Part shown: positions 1 to 11,218 of the stretch, piece by piece
How the letters are laid out: each line of letters begins with the position of its first letter
How positions within the stretch are numbered: position 1 is the first letter of the stretch
Notes under the pieces: generated by a model
What the model was told of the DNA's origin: nothing
The model's input: the letters and a program-made list of their open reading frames with translations, nothing else
Database searches by the model: none
Source: Perognathus longimembris pacificus
Taxonomy: Eukaryota; Chordata; Mammalia; Rodentia; Heteromyidae
Length of the DNA stretch: 64,000 bases
Assembly (NCBI RefSeq): GCF_023159225.1
Contig: NC_063174.1
Location: 27,859,983-27,923,982, forward strand
Direction: 5' to 3'
Program-made: the position numbers and the translations under genes

Positions 1-363
1 AGTTGTTGTTTTGCTTTGTAGTAAGGAATAGTTAATAAGGAGGCAGAATTCACAGAAGAGAAACAGAGCCCATACTCACTGATTCTGTTTCTTAATCTGG
101 CAAATTCCCACTCTACAACTCCCTTCACCAGAGCTTCAGTCCTAACAGCTTTGTATTCTCCAACTATCGTTCCAACAAATAATATCAAACTGATTTTGAG
201 AAGTGAATAGTTTCTGTTTACATTTCAGTTTTGTGGTTGGCAGCCAACATAGGACATGAGACGAAACCCCTCCCTACAGTATGTATCTAGGGAGTGGCCT
301 TTCTTCCTCAGAGACTTCACAAACATCCAGCCTGACAGATATGCTAAAATGTGCAAGGAACTT
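1..363. other. Unique intergenic DNA
   Basis: No repeat family or credible coding exon is recognised here. Short open frames exist but have no conserved features. Confidence 0.5.
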
Positions 364-365
364 GT

Positions 366-412
<47 letters not shown>
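366..412. repeat. (CA)n microsatellite
   Basis: About 23 CA units, starting with a short CG-containing variant segment. Cys-Val or His-Thr open frames across it are translations of the repeat only. Confidence 0.95.
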
Positions 413-419
<7 letters not shown>

Positions 420-1002
420 TCCAATGGAAAAGCAGCTTTAAAGCAATGGCAATGATATCTTTATATTCCTTCCTGTGGTCCAAGGTGAAAACATTAAATG
501 AAAAGCTTGGCATTTACCTAATGGTTTTCAGAAACCAAAAGCCATCGCTCTGATTAATGCTGTCACCTAATGCCAATGAGGTGTACCCCGGTAAATCATC
601 AGGACATGTTCCCTTTGGCAGTGTGTTAGAGCCATACATTTCGGGCTCCTGTGGCTCAGGTGTTAGATTATGTCAGGGAAGAACACATCAGCAGCCTGAA
701 GGCCTTGTACATACTTGAGTTGGCTTAAGCTTGTCTACTCTTCTGAAGAATCTGTTCACAGCAATGAGTGTTTAGAGAGTATCTGCCTCCTCCACCACCA
801 CGATAGCCATGAAATACCCTTCCATTTGTGTGTTTCCTTTGTTCCAAAGGACCCTAATGCTGCCCAAGTGCAAATGCCTGTGAATACTGTTGAACATAGG
901 TTAAAGGAATAGATTTTAGGGTCAGGCCTCACTGCAGCTTTCTCACTTGATGGGCTATATGGTTTTGAGCAAGTCAGTCATTTAGATTTTTAGTAAAGTG
1001 GG

Positions 1003-1004
<2 letters not shown>
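413..1004. other. Unique intergenic DNA
   Basis: Mostly unique sequence; no recognised gene. The stretch around 640-710 faintly resembles an eroded B-type SINE but is too diverged to call. Confidence 0.4.

Positions 1005-1037
<33 letters not shown>
1005..1037. repeat. (GT)n microsatellite
   Basis: About 16 GT units. Confidence 0.95.
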
Positions 1038-1038
<1 letters not shown>

Positions 1039-1510
1039 TTTGTAATGTAAAATGGGCAGATTAGTGCTTGTTACATAATGAACAAGTGGTATATTATTGT
1101 AATTTGGGTCTATCATATGATACTGTACAGACCAAGTGAGAGGTAGCTATGAGATCTGCAGGGATAGCTTGACCAATATTTCTATGCCCAACTTGGGAAT
1201 CTTCCCATAATTATTTTATTTTGAGCTTCTTTGAGTGACTAGGTTTGATGACCCAAATAATGTCCTCTCATTTGGAAATCATAAAGCAGAGTTGCAGGGC
1301 AGTGCTAAGTACTTGGCTCAGCAGGCTCTATTCTCTTGAATCCACCCCTTTGCCTGTCATTAAAGGTCAGTTTTGCATAAAATTCCAGGACAAAACACCT
1401 GGAAGGATAGATTCTCAGGGAGAAAGGAATAACTGATTTCCCTAGTTCTTTGGTTTTTTTTTTTTTTTTACATATTTATTAATATCAATCAGTCACACAA
1501 GAGCGTTTCA
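1038..1510. other. Unique intergenic DNA
   Basis: AT-rich unique sequence ending in a T-run (about 1455-1469). No gene signals were seen. Confidence 0.4.
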
Positions 1511-1538
1511 TATTATATATATATATATATATGCATAT
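1511..1538. repeat. (TA)n microsatellite
   Basis: Short alternating TA tract ending in a TATGCATATA palindrome. Confidence 0.85.
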
Positions 1539-1839
1539 ACTGCAACCTTGATTAGACTCCCTCCCTCCACCACTCTCTACTCCCCCCTTCCCAAACCAGT
1601 CTCAACAAGCTTCACTGTTCCATTTTCACACATGTACATAAAGTATTCTGACTATATTTCATCCTCATTCTTGACCCTGTGCTTTTGGCTGTCAATGCTA
1701 GAGGTAAAAGATAAACATGAAGGTGGAAAGACAATCCTTTCCACCAAGGTTAGCTAAAATAACTTGGTTTCAGGTATCCAAGATAATCTCGGCCAGACTT
1801 TGGTCCCAACTGATGCTCCACTGGAATGACCTCTTAGCA

Positions 1840-2260
1840 AACCACATGGCTACTGTCCTTACCCCATCTGTTTTGCTGTAACAAAATACCACAGTCTGGG
1901 AAATTTGTAAGAGAAAGACACACACAGAGACAGAAAGAGAGTGGGTTAGAAGGAAAAGAGAAAGAGAAGGGGAGGAAGAAAGAGAGAAAGGAGAGGAGAA
2001 GCAAAGAAGAGACAAAAAGAGAGGCATGAGAGGAGAAGAAAGAGAAAGGGAGAGGGAGGAGAGGAAAAGAAAACATGAAAGAGTCCAAACTCATCTTTTG
2101 TAAGTTCCATCCTTATTGATAAGCCCACTGCAAGCCTAAGAGCATTAGTCTATTCATAACAGCCTAGCAGTCAATATACTCATCTCCTAAATATCCCTTC
2201 TCCACACTTGTATTAGGAAATAAGATTGTAGCACTTTGGGGAGCACATCCATACCATAGC
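1840..2260. mobile_element. Possible ancient MaLR-like LTR with polypurine insert
   Basis: Around 1875-1905 the sequence has the 'TAACAAAATACCACAG' signature often seen in old mammalian MaLR/ERVL LTRs. It is followed by a long A/G tract (about 1925-2085), then further degenerate sequence. Family and orientation are uncertain. The call rests on remembered consensus, not an alignment. Confidence 0.35.
1915..2088. repeat. Polypurine (GA-rich) tract
   Basis: About 170 bases almost entirely A and G on the + strand (GAGA/GGAA variants). Ser/Phe/Leu-rich antisense open frames across it are low-complexity artefacts. Confidence 0.9.
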
Positions 2261-2282
2261 AGATATTCAGATGCCTTTTTCT

Positions 2283-2512
2283 GTGTGTGTGTATGCTGGT
2301 CATAGGGCTTGAACTCAGGGCTTGATCTCTGCCCTTGAGGATTTTGCTCAAGACTAGTGTTTTAACATTTGAGCCACTGCTGGCTTTTTGGTGCTTAATT
2401 AGAGATAAGAATCTCATAGACTTTCCTGCTCTGGCTGAGTTTGAACCACCATCCTCATATCTCAGCCTCCTGAGTAGCTAGGATTACAGGTATGAGCCAA
2501 TAGCACCTAGGC
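2283..2512 (-). mobile_element. 7SL/B1-Geo composite SINE
   Basis: Antisense. On the + strand the Geo half comes first (gggcttgaactcaggg, caagactagtgttt, ttgagccac). A spacer with ttaattagagataagagtctcat follows, then the B1-like half (cctcctgagtagctaggattacagg). This order and spacer define the family throughout the window. Confidence 0.85.
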
Positions 2513-2880
2513 CACATAACTTTTAAAACTTGTTTTATTTGGATTGTTTTCAAAATCTGCCCATGCCCCATGTAAACAATTTATTGGGGGAAATCTTATT
2601 TATTGTACCTATAACGTAACACACAAAACTAACTTTCCTATAACTTTAATAACATGAGACACCATTTCATTTTTCTAGAGTCCTCTCCAAGCTTTATTGT
2701 TTATATATATAACTTTATGTAATTACATTATCATATAGGTATGAACTAATCCAGGCTATTAGATAAACAATATATACGTATATATGCTGTAAAGTTCAAA
2801 ACAATATAAGTCTATAGAATTAAAAGTGAAATTCTCCATTATCTCAGCCAAATCAGCTTTTGCTAATATAACTGGATTTT

Positions 2881-2885
<5 letters not shown>

Positions 2886-2930
<45 letters not shown>
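2886..2930. repeat. (GT)n microsatellite at SINE tail
   Basis: About 22 GT units directly abutting the 3' (tail) side of the antisense SINE that follows. Confidence 0.95.
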
Positions 2931-2934
<4 letters not shown>

Positions 2935-2935
2935 C

Positions 2936-3147
2936 GTACCAGTACTGGGACTTGAACTCGGGGCCTGTGTGCTGTCTTTTAGCTTTATCCCCAAGGCTAC
3001 CACTCTGTCACTTCTGTCTTTTTTAGTAATTATTTGGAGATTAGAGTCTCTCATACTTTCCTGCTTGGGCTGGCTTTAAACTGGGATCTTCAGATTTCAG
3101 CCTCCTAAGTAGCTAGGATTAAAGGCATAAACCACCAGCACTCAGCT
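2936..3147 (-). mobile_element. 7SL/B1-Geo composite SINE
   Basis: Same antisense layout as the element at 2283: gggacttgaactcggggcc, then cctcctaagtagctaggatt. Its tail has become a GT microsatellite. Confidence 0.85.
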
Positions 3148-3397
3148 TATCATTTTTTTAATTCGCCATCCAGAAATGTCTGTGATTTCCTTCTATTTAC
3201 TTAGTATATTGTACTTTCCATATACCTAGATCAGTCTTCCAATGTACCTAAACCTATTATATAATTTTCATCTATATATATTATAACAATTTCTTCATGT
3301 TTTCAAATATTTTCATACTTATTTTAAAAAATAGGTGTGAGGGCTACTGAATCCTAGGTGGGATATGAAACAATCTACCCACAAAAGGCATCATTCT

Positions 3398-3565
3398 AAA
3401 ATTGGGTGTGATTATTACATGCCTGTAATCCCAGCACTTGGGAAGCGGAGGCAGAAGGATTAGGGGCTCAAGTCCAGTCCGGATTAGAAAGCAAGTTCTA
3501 GGCCAAGCTGGGCTACTTAAGTGAGGTGATGTCTCAAAAAATCAAATGAAACAAAAGAAAACAAA
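3398..3565 (+). mobile_element. B1-like (7SL-derived) SINE
   Basis: Sense copy with the 7SL hallmarks atgcctgtaatcccagcac and gaggcagaaggatt, ending ggctactt...gtgatgtctc and an A-rich tail. Confidence 0.8.
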
Positions 3566-3944
3566 AAACATTGTCCCAAGTGAGCAGCAGTGCCCATCCA
3601 ATGCTGTGTTGGTAGGGTGAATCGTAGCATGCAATTGAAAGGAAGCCAGCCTGATGCCATTCTACAAGGAAGTCCTTTCCACTCCCTCCTGAATGCCACA
3701 CAGTGAGTAAAGCATGTAATAAATCTGAGAATGAGTGCCACGTGGTTGGAAAGGGCCTGGGTGCCCTGAGCAGGTGTGTCCCCTCTGGATTGCCCACATC
3801 TAGACTTCTAAGTACACTATCACCATCTGTTGGTGTGGTTGCTGTAAATGGATTTCAGTTACACAGCCAAACACACTTCTAACTCATAGTTATGTTCAGT
3901 CATTCATTCATTTACTAATTGTTTTGTTCTAATTGTGTGCCTGC

Positions 3945-4075
3945 AATGTACAGATAATAATAGCATATAAGTAGCATTTATAGAATTCTTTCCATGTACA
4001 ATGCTTATGTCATGAGCTTTATATATCTTCTCATTTAGTTTTCACAACAACCCTCCAAAGTAGATATGGTAAGGT
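3945..4075. mobile_element. MIR-like fragment, left part
   Basis: tctcatttagttttcacaac followed by aaccct...agtagatatgg resembles the MIR core. The continuation (ttttacagtggaagaaactg) reappears at about 4655 beyond the LTR, so the LTR seems to have split an older MIR. Confidence 0.55.
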
Positions 4076-4107
4076 ACACCCCCGGGGAGAGCTCCATGCA
4101 GATGCTC

Positions 4108-4631
4108 TGTTTAAGTCTGTGCCCAGTATCTCAATTACCTGGGTAACTGGCACACCTGGAGGCAGTTACCTACCTCTTCTCTGAGGTCACATCCAATTCA
4201 CCGGGCCATACCTCCTACCTTTCCCTATATAATCCAGCTGGACACAAGTCCCCACTTTCTTCCCTTTTCTCTCTTTCTCTCATTTTTTTTTTGCCAGTCC
4301 TGGGGCTTGAACTCAGGGCCTGAGCACTGTCCCTGGCTTCTTTTTGCTCAAGGCTAGCACTCTACCACTTGAGCCACAGTGCCACTTCCGGCATTTTCTA
4401 TGTATGTGGTGCTGAGGAATCAAACCCAGTACTTCATATGTATGAGGCGAGCACTGTATCACTAGGCCATATTCCCAGCCCTTCTCTCTTCCTCTCTTTC
4501 TCTCTTTTTCTTCTTTTCCCTCCCCTCTCTCTCCCTGCAACTCCATCATATGTGGCCTGGCAGTTTGCTTTCCCCCCAGTAAACTCTTCTCTGCCTGAAT
4601 CATGTGGCGGGTTTCCTTTCCGGTGAACCTT
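4108..4631 (+). mobile_element. LTR (family A), split by a SINE
   Basis: LTR-like unit starting TGTTTAAGTCTG. It has a TATA box (TATATAAT, 4226-4233), a long CT-rich segment, a polyadenylation-like AGTAAA (4578-4583) and a tail ending ggtttcctttccggtgaacc. The TATA-to-end half closely matches the unit at 49894-50289, which shows a repeated family. An IDL-Geo SINE interrupts the CT-rich part. No internal retroviral genes are adjacent. Ends are approximate and no flanking duplication was recognised. Confidence 0.6.
4285..4482 (-). mobile_element. IDL-Geo SINE
   Basis: Antisense: T-run, then gccagtcctggggcttgaac (Geo half), then ggccatattcccagccc (start of the ID-like half). It sits inside the LTR; the flanking ttctctctttctctc duplication lies in CT-rich sequence and is ambiguous. 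Confidence 0.95.
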
Positions 4632-4930
4632 ATAGATAGCATATTTCTGATTTTACAGTGGAAGAAACTGAAATCCAGAGAGTAAACTGCACAGCACCCA
4701 TGTAATAAGCTATAAAGCTTCTCTGATAATTCAAGAAATTGTCCTCCACTTATCCTTCAGGGAATAGTACCCAAAAGATTTTCTTTTCTCCTTAGGAGAA
4801 GCCAGACAATATGATCAAATAACACTCCTTCACAATCACATAGGATGAGGTAGGTATTATTATTGACATTTTCAAAGGAGACTCAGACAGACTAAGTGAC
4901 TTTACTAAAATTAATTTGATTTGTCATTTA
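4632..4930. mobile_element. MIR-like fragments
   Basis: 4655-4700 continues the MIR interrupted by the LTR (ttttacagtggaagaaactg). 4840-4905 is a second MIR-like piece (gatgaggtaggtattattat). Confidence 0.5.
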
Positions 4931-4934
4931 TCGG

Positions 4935-5420
4935 CCACTGATTCCAAATACTTTGTTAACACTGATGCTAACAGTGGGAGGGGTGCGTCCTGGCTGCCAG
5001 AACTCCACAGAGGGAGGAAAGGAAGGAAGCTCTGGAGCTGAAGCTTTGGGGAGGTTGTGCTTTCTCCGGCTGGCATCAATTACTGAATTTCTGTCAGCAG
5101 AACATTCCAGATAGGCTGCTTTCTATTAAAAAAAAATCCCTAGGGGGAATCCCAGAGTTTCAGTTGGGGCGGGGAGGGGAAGAGGAATGAAAGGAAATTA
5201 GCAAAAGAGAGAGTCTGAAAAGGTTGTTTTTTCATTCTCCCCAAACCAGGTACAAAATAATGATTGTCACAGAATACTTGTTAATTGTTCATTTTCCCCT
5301 GGCTCAGGAAAGAGAACGAGAGGACAACAATCTTTGCCACCGGATTGGAGGCAGACTTGTTTACTGGCTCAAATCCCAGGGGGAATGGAAGCTGGTGATG
5401 GAGAAGGGGGTACCCTAGAA
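4935..5420. other. Unique block, possible regulatory element
   Basis: Repeat-free. It holds a TEAD-like ACATTCCAG (about 5102) and a SOX-like ACAATCTTTG (about 5326). No coding potential is recognised. Confidence 0.3.
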
Positions 5421-5754
5421 TGGGCCCCAGGGTCTGCTTAGCTGAGCATAATGTTTTATATGTTCTGGAACTGTGAAGGGCTGGCTCTCCTCGCCCTTAG
5501 TCATGGAGGTTGCTGAAACAGGGAATGGAAGAAGGCTTACAGAGTAAAGCTACTGCATCTGGCTCGTGTTCCTCTGTTACACTGTAGACATCTCCTATTT
5601 CTAAAGGGAAAAGTGACAGAAAATGAGGCACAACTCCTGTGACAAACTTTCTGAAGGACTTGGAGTATCTAATGTTTTCTAAGAAAACACAGACTCTACA
5701 CTGTAGTGGTTTTACTGGAAACAAAAAGAAGTTCTCCAAAATATTAATAATAGG

Positions 5755-5832
5755 CATGGTAGTACACATCTGTAATCTCAGCCCTTGAAAAGCTGAAACA
5801 GGATTGTGAATTTGAAGCCACCAGTGACCTTG
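5755..5832 (+). mobile_element. B1-like SINE fragment
   Basis: ggcatggtagtacacatctg followed by taatctcagcccttg matches the 7SL/B1 left arm; truncated after about 80 bases. Confidence 0.65.
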
Positions 5833-5975
5833 TCTTTAAAATCCATGAAAATACGCTGGCTACGAGTGGCTCATGCCTGTCATCCTAGCTACTCAAGAGC
5901 CTGAGCTATGAGGATCAAGATTTGAAGCCAGCCTGGGCAGAAAATCCCTGTGAGACATTCAAAAACCAGACGTGG

Positions 5976-6190
5976 GGGGCTGGGGATATGGCCTAGTGGC
6001 AAGAGTGCTTGCCTCGTATACATGAGGCCCCGGGTTCGATTCCCCAGCACCACATATACAGAAAATGGCCAGAAGTGGCGCTGTGGCTCAAGGGGTAGAG
6101 TGCTAGCCTTGAGCAAGAAGAAGCCAGGGGCAGTGCTCAGGCCCTGAGTCCAAGCCCCAGGACTGGCCAAAAAAAAAAAACAACAAACAA
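5976..6190 (+). mobile_element. IDL-Geo SINE
   Basis: Full dimer: gggctggggatatggcctag (A-box region), gggttcgattcc (B box), then the Geo half (gtggcgctgtggctcaagg) and an A-rich tail. Confidence 0.95.
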
Positions 6191-6216
6191 ACAAAAAACA
6201 AAAAAACAAAAAAACT

Positions 6217-6436
6217 TGGGGCTGGGGATATGGCCTAGTGGCAAGAGCGCTTGCCTCGTATACTTGAAGCCCTGGGTTCGATTCCCCAGCACCACATATA
6301 CAGAAAATGGCCAGAAGTGGCACTGTGACTCAAGTGGTAGAGTGCTAGCCTTGAGCAAAAAGAAGCCAGGGACAGTGCTCAGGCCCTGAGTCCAAGGCCC
6401 AGGACTGGCAAAACAAAACAAAACAAAACAAAAAAC
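6217..6436 (+). mobile_element. IDL-Geo SINE in the tail of the preceding copy
   Basis: Second full dimer in the same orientation. It begins directly after the A-rich tail of the first copy and ends in (CAAAA)n. Confidence 0.95.
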
Positions 6437-6532
6437 AAACCAGACGTGGCCCAAGTGGTAGAGCACTAGCCTTGAGCACAAAGAGGCTTGGGACAGTGCC
6501 CAAACCTTGAGTTAAAGCCCCACAACCGATTA

Positions 6533-7452
6533 AAAGAAAAGAAAAACCATGAGAATAATAATGATAGTAATATCCACAACAATTAAGTGTAGAATTGAGA
6601 ATAGAGAGAGCATCACAAAATTATACTTCTTCACCCCCAAGGAGGAGAGCAAGGTGAGAACTAACAAAACTTGTACTTTAAAAGCATCACCTGGAGTTTT
6701 CTTTATGACTCTGTACTAATGTGTTACTTCTACAATTAAAAACACTTTTTTTCTAAAATGAGAGTCTTACATAATACCTATGAAACGTGGTTCTGGAATT
6801 CAGTTATTTGAAATTATGAGATTCTCCTTTACCTTTTAAGAAGACCAACGCAACATAATGGTACATCTTGAAAAAAAGATTTTAAGGGACAAGATCATTT
6901 GGGATGATAATCCTCTGTAATGCAGAGGTTATTTGCGCTAGGAATGGCCAGAGACTACTTTGCAAACAGTCTGTAATTGGGAAGTGCCCAGCAGATGAGT
7001 AGCCCCCACAGCTTGGCTGTACTGTTTAATATCTTTCCTCTTCTGCTTGCTTGGCAAATGTTAACTAGTTTATCTTACTGAATTGTATGAATGTGGTTCT
7101 TGTTGCAGCCTGAGGTACAGAGAAAGCTAAAGGAACCTTTTATATGTCAATTTGGGGGGGGGGGATTTGATTAAGTAAGTAGTCGATGAAACAGTGAGGG
7201 ACTGAAAGACAAGAATTGTGTTCAGCTACCAGCAGAATGTGCTTGCTGATGTATGTCCAGCATCTCTGTTTGTAGGCCATTTCTGGGCAGGAAGGTCTTT
7301 GGAGAGGCTGAGGTCATGGGTTTTTACAAACCTCTTCCTTTCTACACATGAATATCCTCTCCACTTCACTTTCTCTGTTTCCCCAGGAAATAGTCATATG
7401 TGGACTCTTTTGCTAACTATAGTAATATACGATACAAAGGAGCCCTCACCCT
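6533..7452. other. Unique intergenic DNA
   Basis: No gene recognised. Contains a G9 run (about 7154-7163). The open frame at 7218-7472 runs into a SINE and is not credible as an exon. Confidence 0.45.
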
Positions 7453-7680
7453 GGGCTGGGGATATGGCCTAGTGGCAAGAGTGCCTGCCTCATATACATG
7501 AGGCCCTGGGTTCGATTCCCCAGCACCACATATACAGAAAATGGCCAGAAGTGGCGCTGTGGCTCAAGTGGCAGAGTGCTAGCCTTGAGCAGAAGGAGGC
7601 CAGGGACGGTGCTCAGGTCCTGAGTCCAAGCCCCAGGACTGGCCAAAAAATAAAAAAATTAAAAAAATTTTAAAAAAAAA
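7453..7680 (+). mobile_element. IDL-Geo SINE
   Basis: Full dimer flanked by an 11/12 match (GAGCCCTCACCC at 7441-7452; GAACCCTCACCC after the tail). Confidence 0.95.
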
Positions 7681-7899
7681 GAACCCTCACCCATAAATCG
7701 CATATGGACTGGGAGAACCAATACCTCAGAGGAAGCCATTGCTCAGACTTGGGAGCAGTGACTCTTGAAACAGAGTTCTTTGTTCTTTGTGGAGATCCTG
7801 GCTATTATACCTCAAAGTAGTTGTAAGATATCCTGCCTCCTGTGGGTTTCAAAGCCTCCTATCCAGAAAGAATCCTCCTGAAATTTGCCATGGTCTCAC

Positions 7900-8260
7900 T
7901 TTCTTTGCAGGGAGGCTGGAGTGTTAATCACTTGTCATCATTATGACACAATACCTGAGAAAACCAAAAGCAGGAAAGTTTTATTTCAGCTCACCATTTC
8001 AGAGGTTTCTATACAGCTCTGTTGGCCCCATCACTTTGGCCTAGGACATGGCAAATACTTTGCCTGAAGTATGTCATACAGGAAGACTGGGTATCACATC
8101 AGGGCCAGGAAGCAGAGAGATACTGGAAGGGGCTAGAATCCAGTATGTCCATCAAAAGTACTCCCCCAGTGACATAACCTCTTTCCACTAGGCTCCTCCT
8201 TGAAGTGTTATTGATAGCACTGAAGCCTCAATTCTGATAGACACTGTAGATCTAAATTAA
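7900..8260. mobile_element. Possible ancient LTR (MaLR-like)
   Basis: Contains acacaatacctgagaaaacc, gttttatttcagctcacc and tgacataacctctttccac, motifs I associate with old rodent/primate MaLR-type LTRs. Boundaries and family are uncertain. Confidence 0.35.
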
Positions 8261-9060
8261 AATGTGGGAAAACAAGGAGAAGAGGCCATGTTTGCAAGAA
8301 GACCATGGGCTGTCATTCAGCAGAAACTGTGCTGTAAGTAGGCGGTCACTCAATAGTAACAACTATTTTGAGTTTTATCTTGTGTCCTTCTGAGCAGGTT
8401 TGCCTTTGTCACCTTCCCCCTAGTGACTTCAGTTCTCAATCCTGGCCATTCATACTCTAACCTGGGTAACACCTGTTCTGACCTGCTCCAGGATATTCAA
8501 GCGCCTGTCTGAAGTGTCTGTCTGGAGCACATGTCTCACACATGGCATTCCTGAGCAGATCCTACCCTTTGCTCTTTGACCCTGCTTTATTCTCAAAGTG
8601 AAGACATGTAGGAATGCATTTTTTTCCACTCAGTTTCAGCGTCATCATTTACCAATTCTCCCCAGAGCCGCCTTTGATTTTTATAACATACTGGACCACA
8701 TTTTGGGTTGGTATTTCTAAATAATTTAATGGCAACACAGAAAGATCTTCTTTTAAGTGGTATTTATATGTGTGCATGTGTGTATTTCACTTTTCTCGAT
8801 TGTTTACTGACCCCTTGAGATCTGTGAAAAGCAGTTACTTCTTGGTTTGGAAAGAATTACCTATGTTTTTGTGAGTTCTAAACCAGTGAGTTTCTGGAAG
8901 CCAATAATATGGCTCAAAGAATGTTTTTGCATTGTTTTGTTTAAAAAACACATTTTTTTTCCATACTGAGTATTGAAAAGACAGTTTTGTGGTAACTTCT
9001 GTCCTGGAAGTGAATGAATAAGTAAGAATTTCTGTGATTTCTATGATCCTATATCTGAAG
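8261..9060. other. Unique intergenic DNA
   Basis: Nothing recognisable beyond short A/T runs and a weak TG-rich patch near 8768. Confidence 0.45.
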
Positions 9061-9065
9061 TTTGT

Positions 9066-9301
9066 CTTTTCCAGTCCTAGGGCTTGACCTCAGGGCCTAG
9101 GTGGTGTCCATGAGCCTCTTGTGCTCAAGGCTAGTGTTCTACCACTTGAGACACTACATCACATCCAGCATTTTCTAATTAGTTTTTGGGAAATAAGAGT
9201 CTCAAGAACTTTTCTGCCTGGGCTGACTTCAAACCTCGATCCTCAGATCTCAGCCTCCGGAGTAGCTATGATTATAGGCACGAGCCACCAGCACCAAGCT
9301 T
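9066..9301 (-). mobile_element. 7SL/B1-Geo composite SINE
   Basis: Antisense Geo half (gggcttgacctcagggcc), spacer (taagagtctcaa), then B1-like half (cctccggagtagctatgatt). Confidence 0.85.
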
Positions 9302-9520
9302 ATATCTGAAGTTTTATTTGTTCATTTGTTATAATTACTCAGGACTACAGAAGAGATGATGTCAGAAGACTGGGCATTGTTATGTTTTTGTCAGAAGAAC
9401 TAGATACCCTTTTAATCTTTTTAAGGATTATTTCAAGGTTAAAACATACTCCAATTCAAACAATACAGAATATTTAAGGTATAATAACTCTGATAGCAGT
9501 TATAGCGCCTTCTAGTGAAC

Positions 9521-9720
9521 TTTTTTTTTTTTTGCCAGTCCTTTTTGAACTCAGGGCCTGAGCACTGTCCCTGCCTTCTTTTTGCTCAAGGCTAGCACTC
9601 TACCTCTTGAGCCTCAGCACCACTTCTGGCTTTTTCTATATATGTGGTGCTGAGGAATTAAACCCAGGGCTTTATATATGTGAGGCAAGCACTCTACCAC
9701 TAGGCCATATTCCCAGCCCC
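9521..9720 (-). mobile_element. IDL-Geo SINE
   Basis: Antisense dimer; flanked by TCTAGTGAAC (9511-9520) and TCTAGTGGAC (9721-9730). Confidence 0.95.
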
Positions 9721-9764
9721 TCTAGTGGACCTTTTGTGGCTAGTTAACAGATATACTGTGAAGA

Positions 9765-10412
9765 ATGTGTCTGTGTCAATGGAATTCTATGCTTCCATCA
9801 GAAAGAATGGCATCATCCCATTTTTAAGGAAATGGAAAGATTTGAAAAAAATCATATTAAGTGAAGTGAGCCAGACCCAAAGAAACATATGCCCCATGGT
9901 TTCCCTCATTTGTAATAATTAGTATTTGTCTAGGATAGTCCTAGCAGAGGATTGCAATAGCTCAATAGCTATGTACATATGACCATATAAAATGACGCTA
10001 ACTGAAATAAACTCCAAGATATGGAAATGAGGTTTTTGTTGTTGTTGCTGCTGCTGATGTTTTTAATGTGCTGTATCAAGTTCTTTCTATTATCCCCCCC
10101 CCCCCACCTTTGGCTTATCCCCTGTAGTCACTGTTTTTGATTCTGGTACCCTGTGTCTTATATATACATTTAAATAAAGGAAGAGAAGGGAAATAACAAA
10201 AAAGGACAAAGGGTGAACCAATGTAACAGTGATACTCATAAGACACTAGATGGGAAATGAACTTTACAACTTAGGGGAGAGAGTTGGGGTGAGGGAGGGA
10301 TAATGGGAGAAAAACAAAGGAGTGGTAACAATGTTCAACAAGAAATGTACTCATTACCTTACTTATTTAACTATAATCCCTCTGTACATCACCTTTACAA
10401 TAAAATAAAAAG
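9765..10412 (+). mobile_element. 5'-truncated L1 tail
   Basis: Translation of 9780-9922 matches the C-terminal end of L1 ORF2 ([15 protein letters not shown], then SEVSQTQRN), as in the larger L1 at 46.4-46.9 kb. A 3' UTR follows, ending in tacatcacctttacaataaa. An imperfect duplication (AAGAATGTGTCTGTGT / AAGAATGTTTGTGTGT) flanks it. Confidence 0.8.
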
Positions 10413-10455
10413 AATGTTTGTGTGTGTGTACATACTTCTCTGAAACACTTTTCTT

Positions 10456-10656
10456 CTTCTTTTTTTTTTTTTTGCCAGTCCTGGGGCTTGGACTCAGGGC
10501 CTGAGCACTGTCCCTGTTTGCTCAAGGCTAGCACTCTGCCACTTGAGCCACAGCGCCACTTCTGGCCATTTTCTATATATGTGGTGCTGGGGAATTGAAC
10601 CCAGGGCTTCATGTATATGAGGCAAGCACTCTTGCCACTAGGCCATATTTCCAGCC
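10456..10656 (-). mobile_element. IDL-Geo SINE with perfect 18-bp duplication
   Basis: CTCTGAAACACTTTTCTT occurs at 10438-10455 and 10657-10674 without mismatch, so the insertion is relatively recent. Confidence 0.97.
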
Positions 10657-10674
10657 CTCTGAAACACTTTTCTT

Positions 10675-11215
10675 ACTGAGTGTATTGTCATTTCTATGTC
10701 CATAAATAAAGTTTTACTCAACTGCATAATTGTGCCATTAGCAATGATTCAATTTAAAGTGAGATTACTTATTTTCATTCTTTCCAACCACATAATGTAT
10801 GCTTTTTACAAGATTTGACTGAATAGTATCTAATTACTTAAATAGACAAGTCTTCTACCTGAGAATTCATCAATAATGAATTTTTTTAACAACTAGCGGC
10901 CACCACTGATCTTGTATTTCTAGAAAGGAAGGGGCTTATTTAACTAGAAGCCCCTTCTATAACCTCTGTGGAAATGGCATGATAGAGTAAAGAAAGCCCT
11001 ATACCAGATGCCAAAGATCCTAAGTACCAGTTATTTTTTTTCTGTTGGATAGTCAACAATATCGTGAGGTCTCAGCAACTTCTTAAAGATGAGAATATTA
11101 GTATCTGCTGCTGAGATTAAAATGTTCCTATTAGGAGATGGCTGACATTGATCAGATGTGTTGAATTGAAGCCCTTTCATATACATACTTAAAGATAATA
11201 TATTTTTTTTTAATT
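10675..11215. other. Unique AT-rich intergenic DNA
   Basis: No element recognised; no convincing exon. Confidence 0.4.
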
Positions 11216-11218
11216 CTA

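Larger units (their letters stand above)
5838..6532 (+). mobile_element. 7SL/B1-Geo SINE split by two IDL-Geo copies
   Basis: Left part 5838-5975 (ggctcatgcctgtcatccta, gaagccagcctgggcag) and right part 6437-6532 (caagtggtagagcactagcc) belong to one element. The 13-bp AAACCAGACGTGG is duplicated at 5963-5975 and 6437-6449, bracketing the inserted block. Confidence 0.85.

Noticed and set aside
5889..6481. Repeated frames with the recurring motif LSTVPGFFLLKASTLPLE
   Set aside because: This peptide is the antisense translation of the IDL-Geo SINE and recurs at every copy (also 7446, 13601, 32432, 43312 and others); not a protein family.
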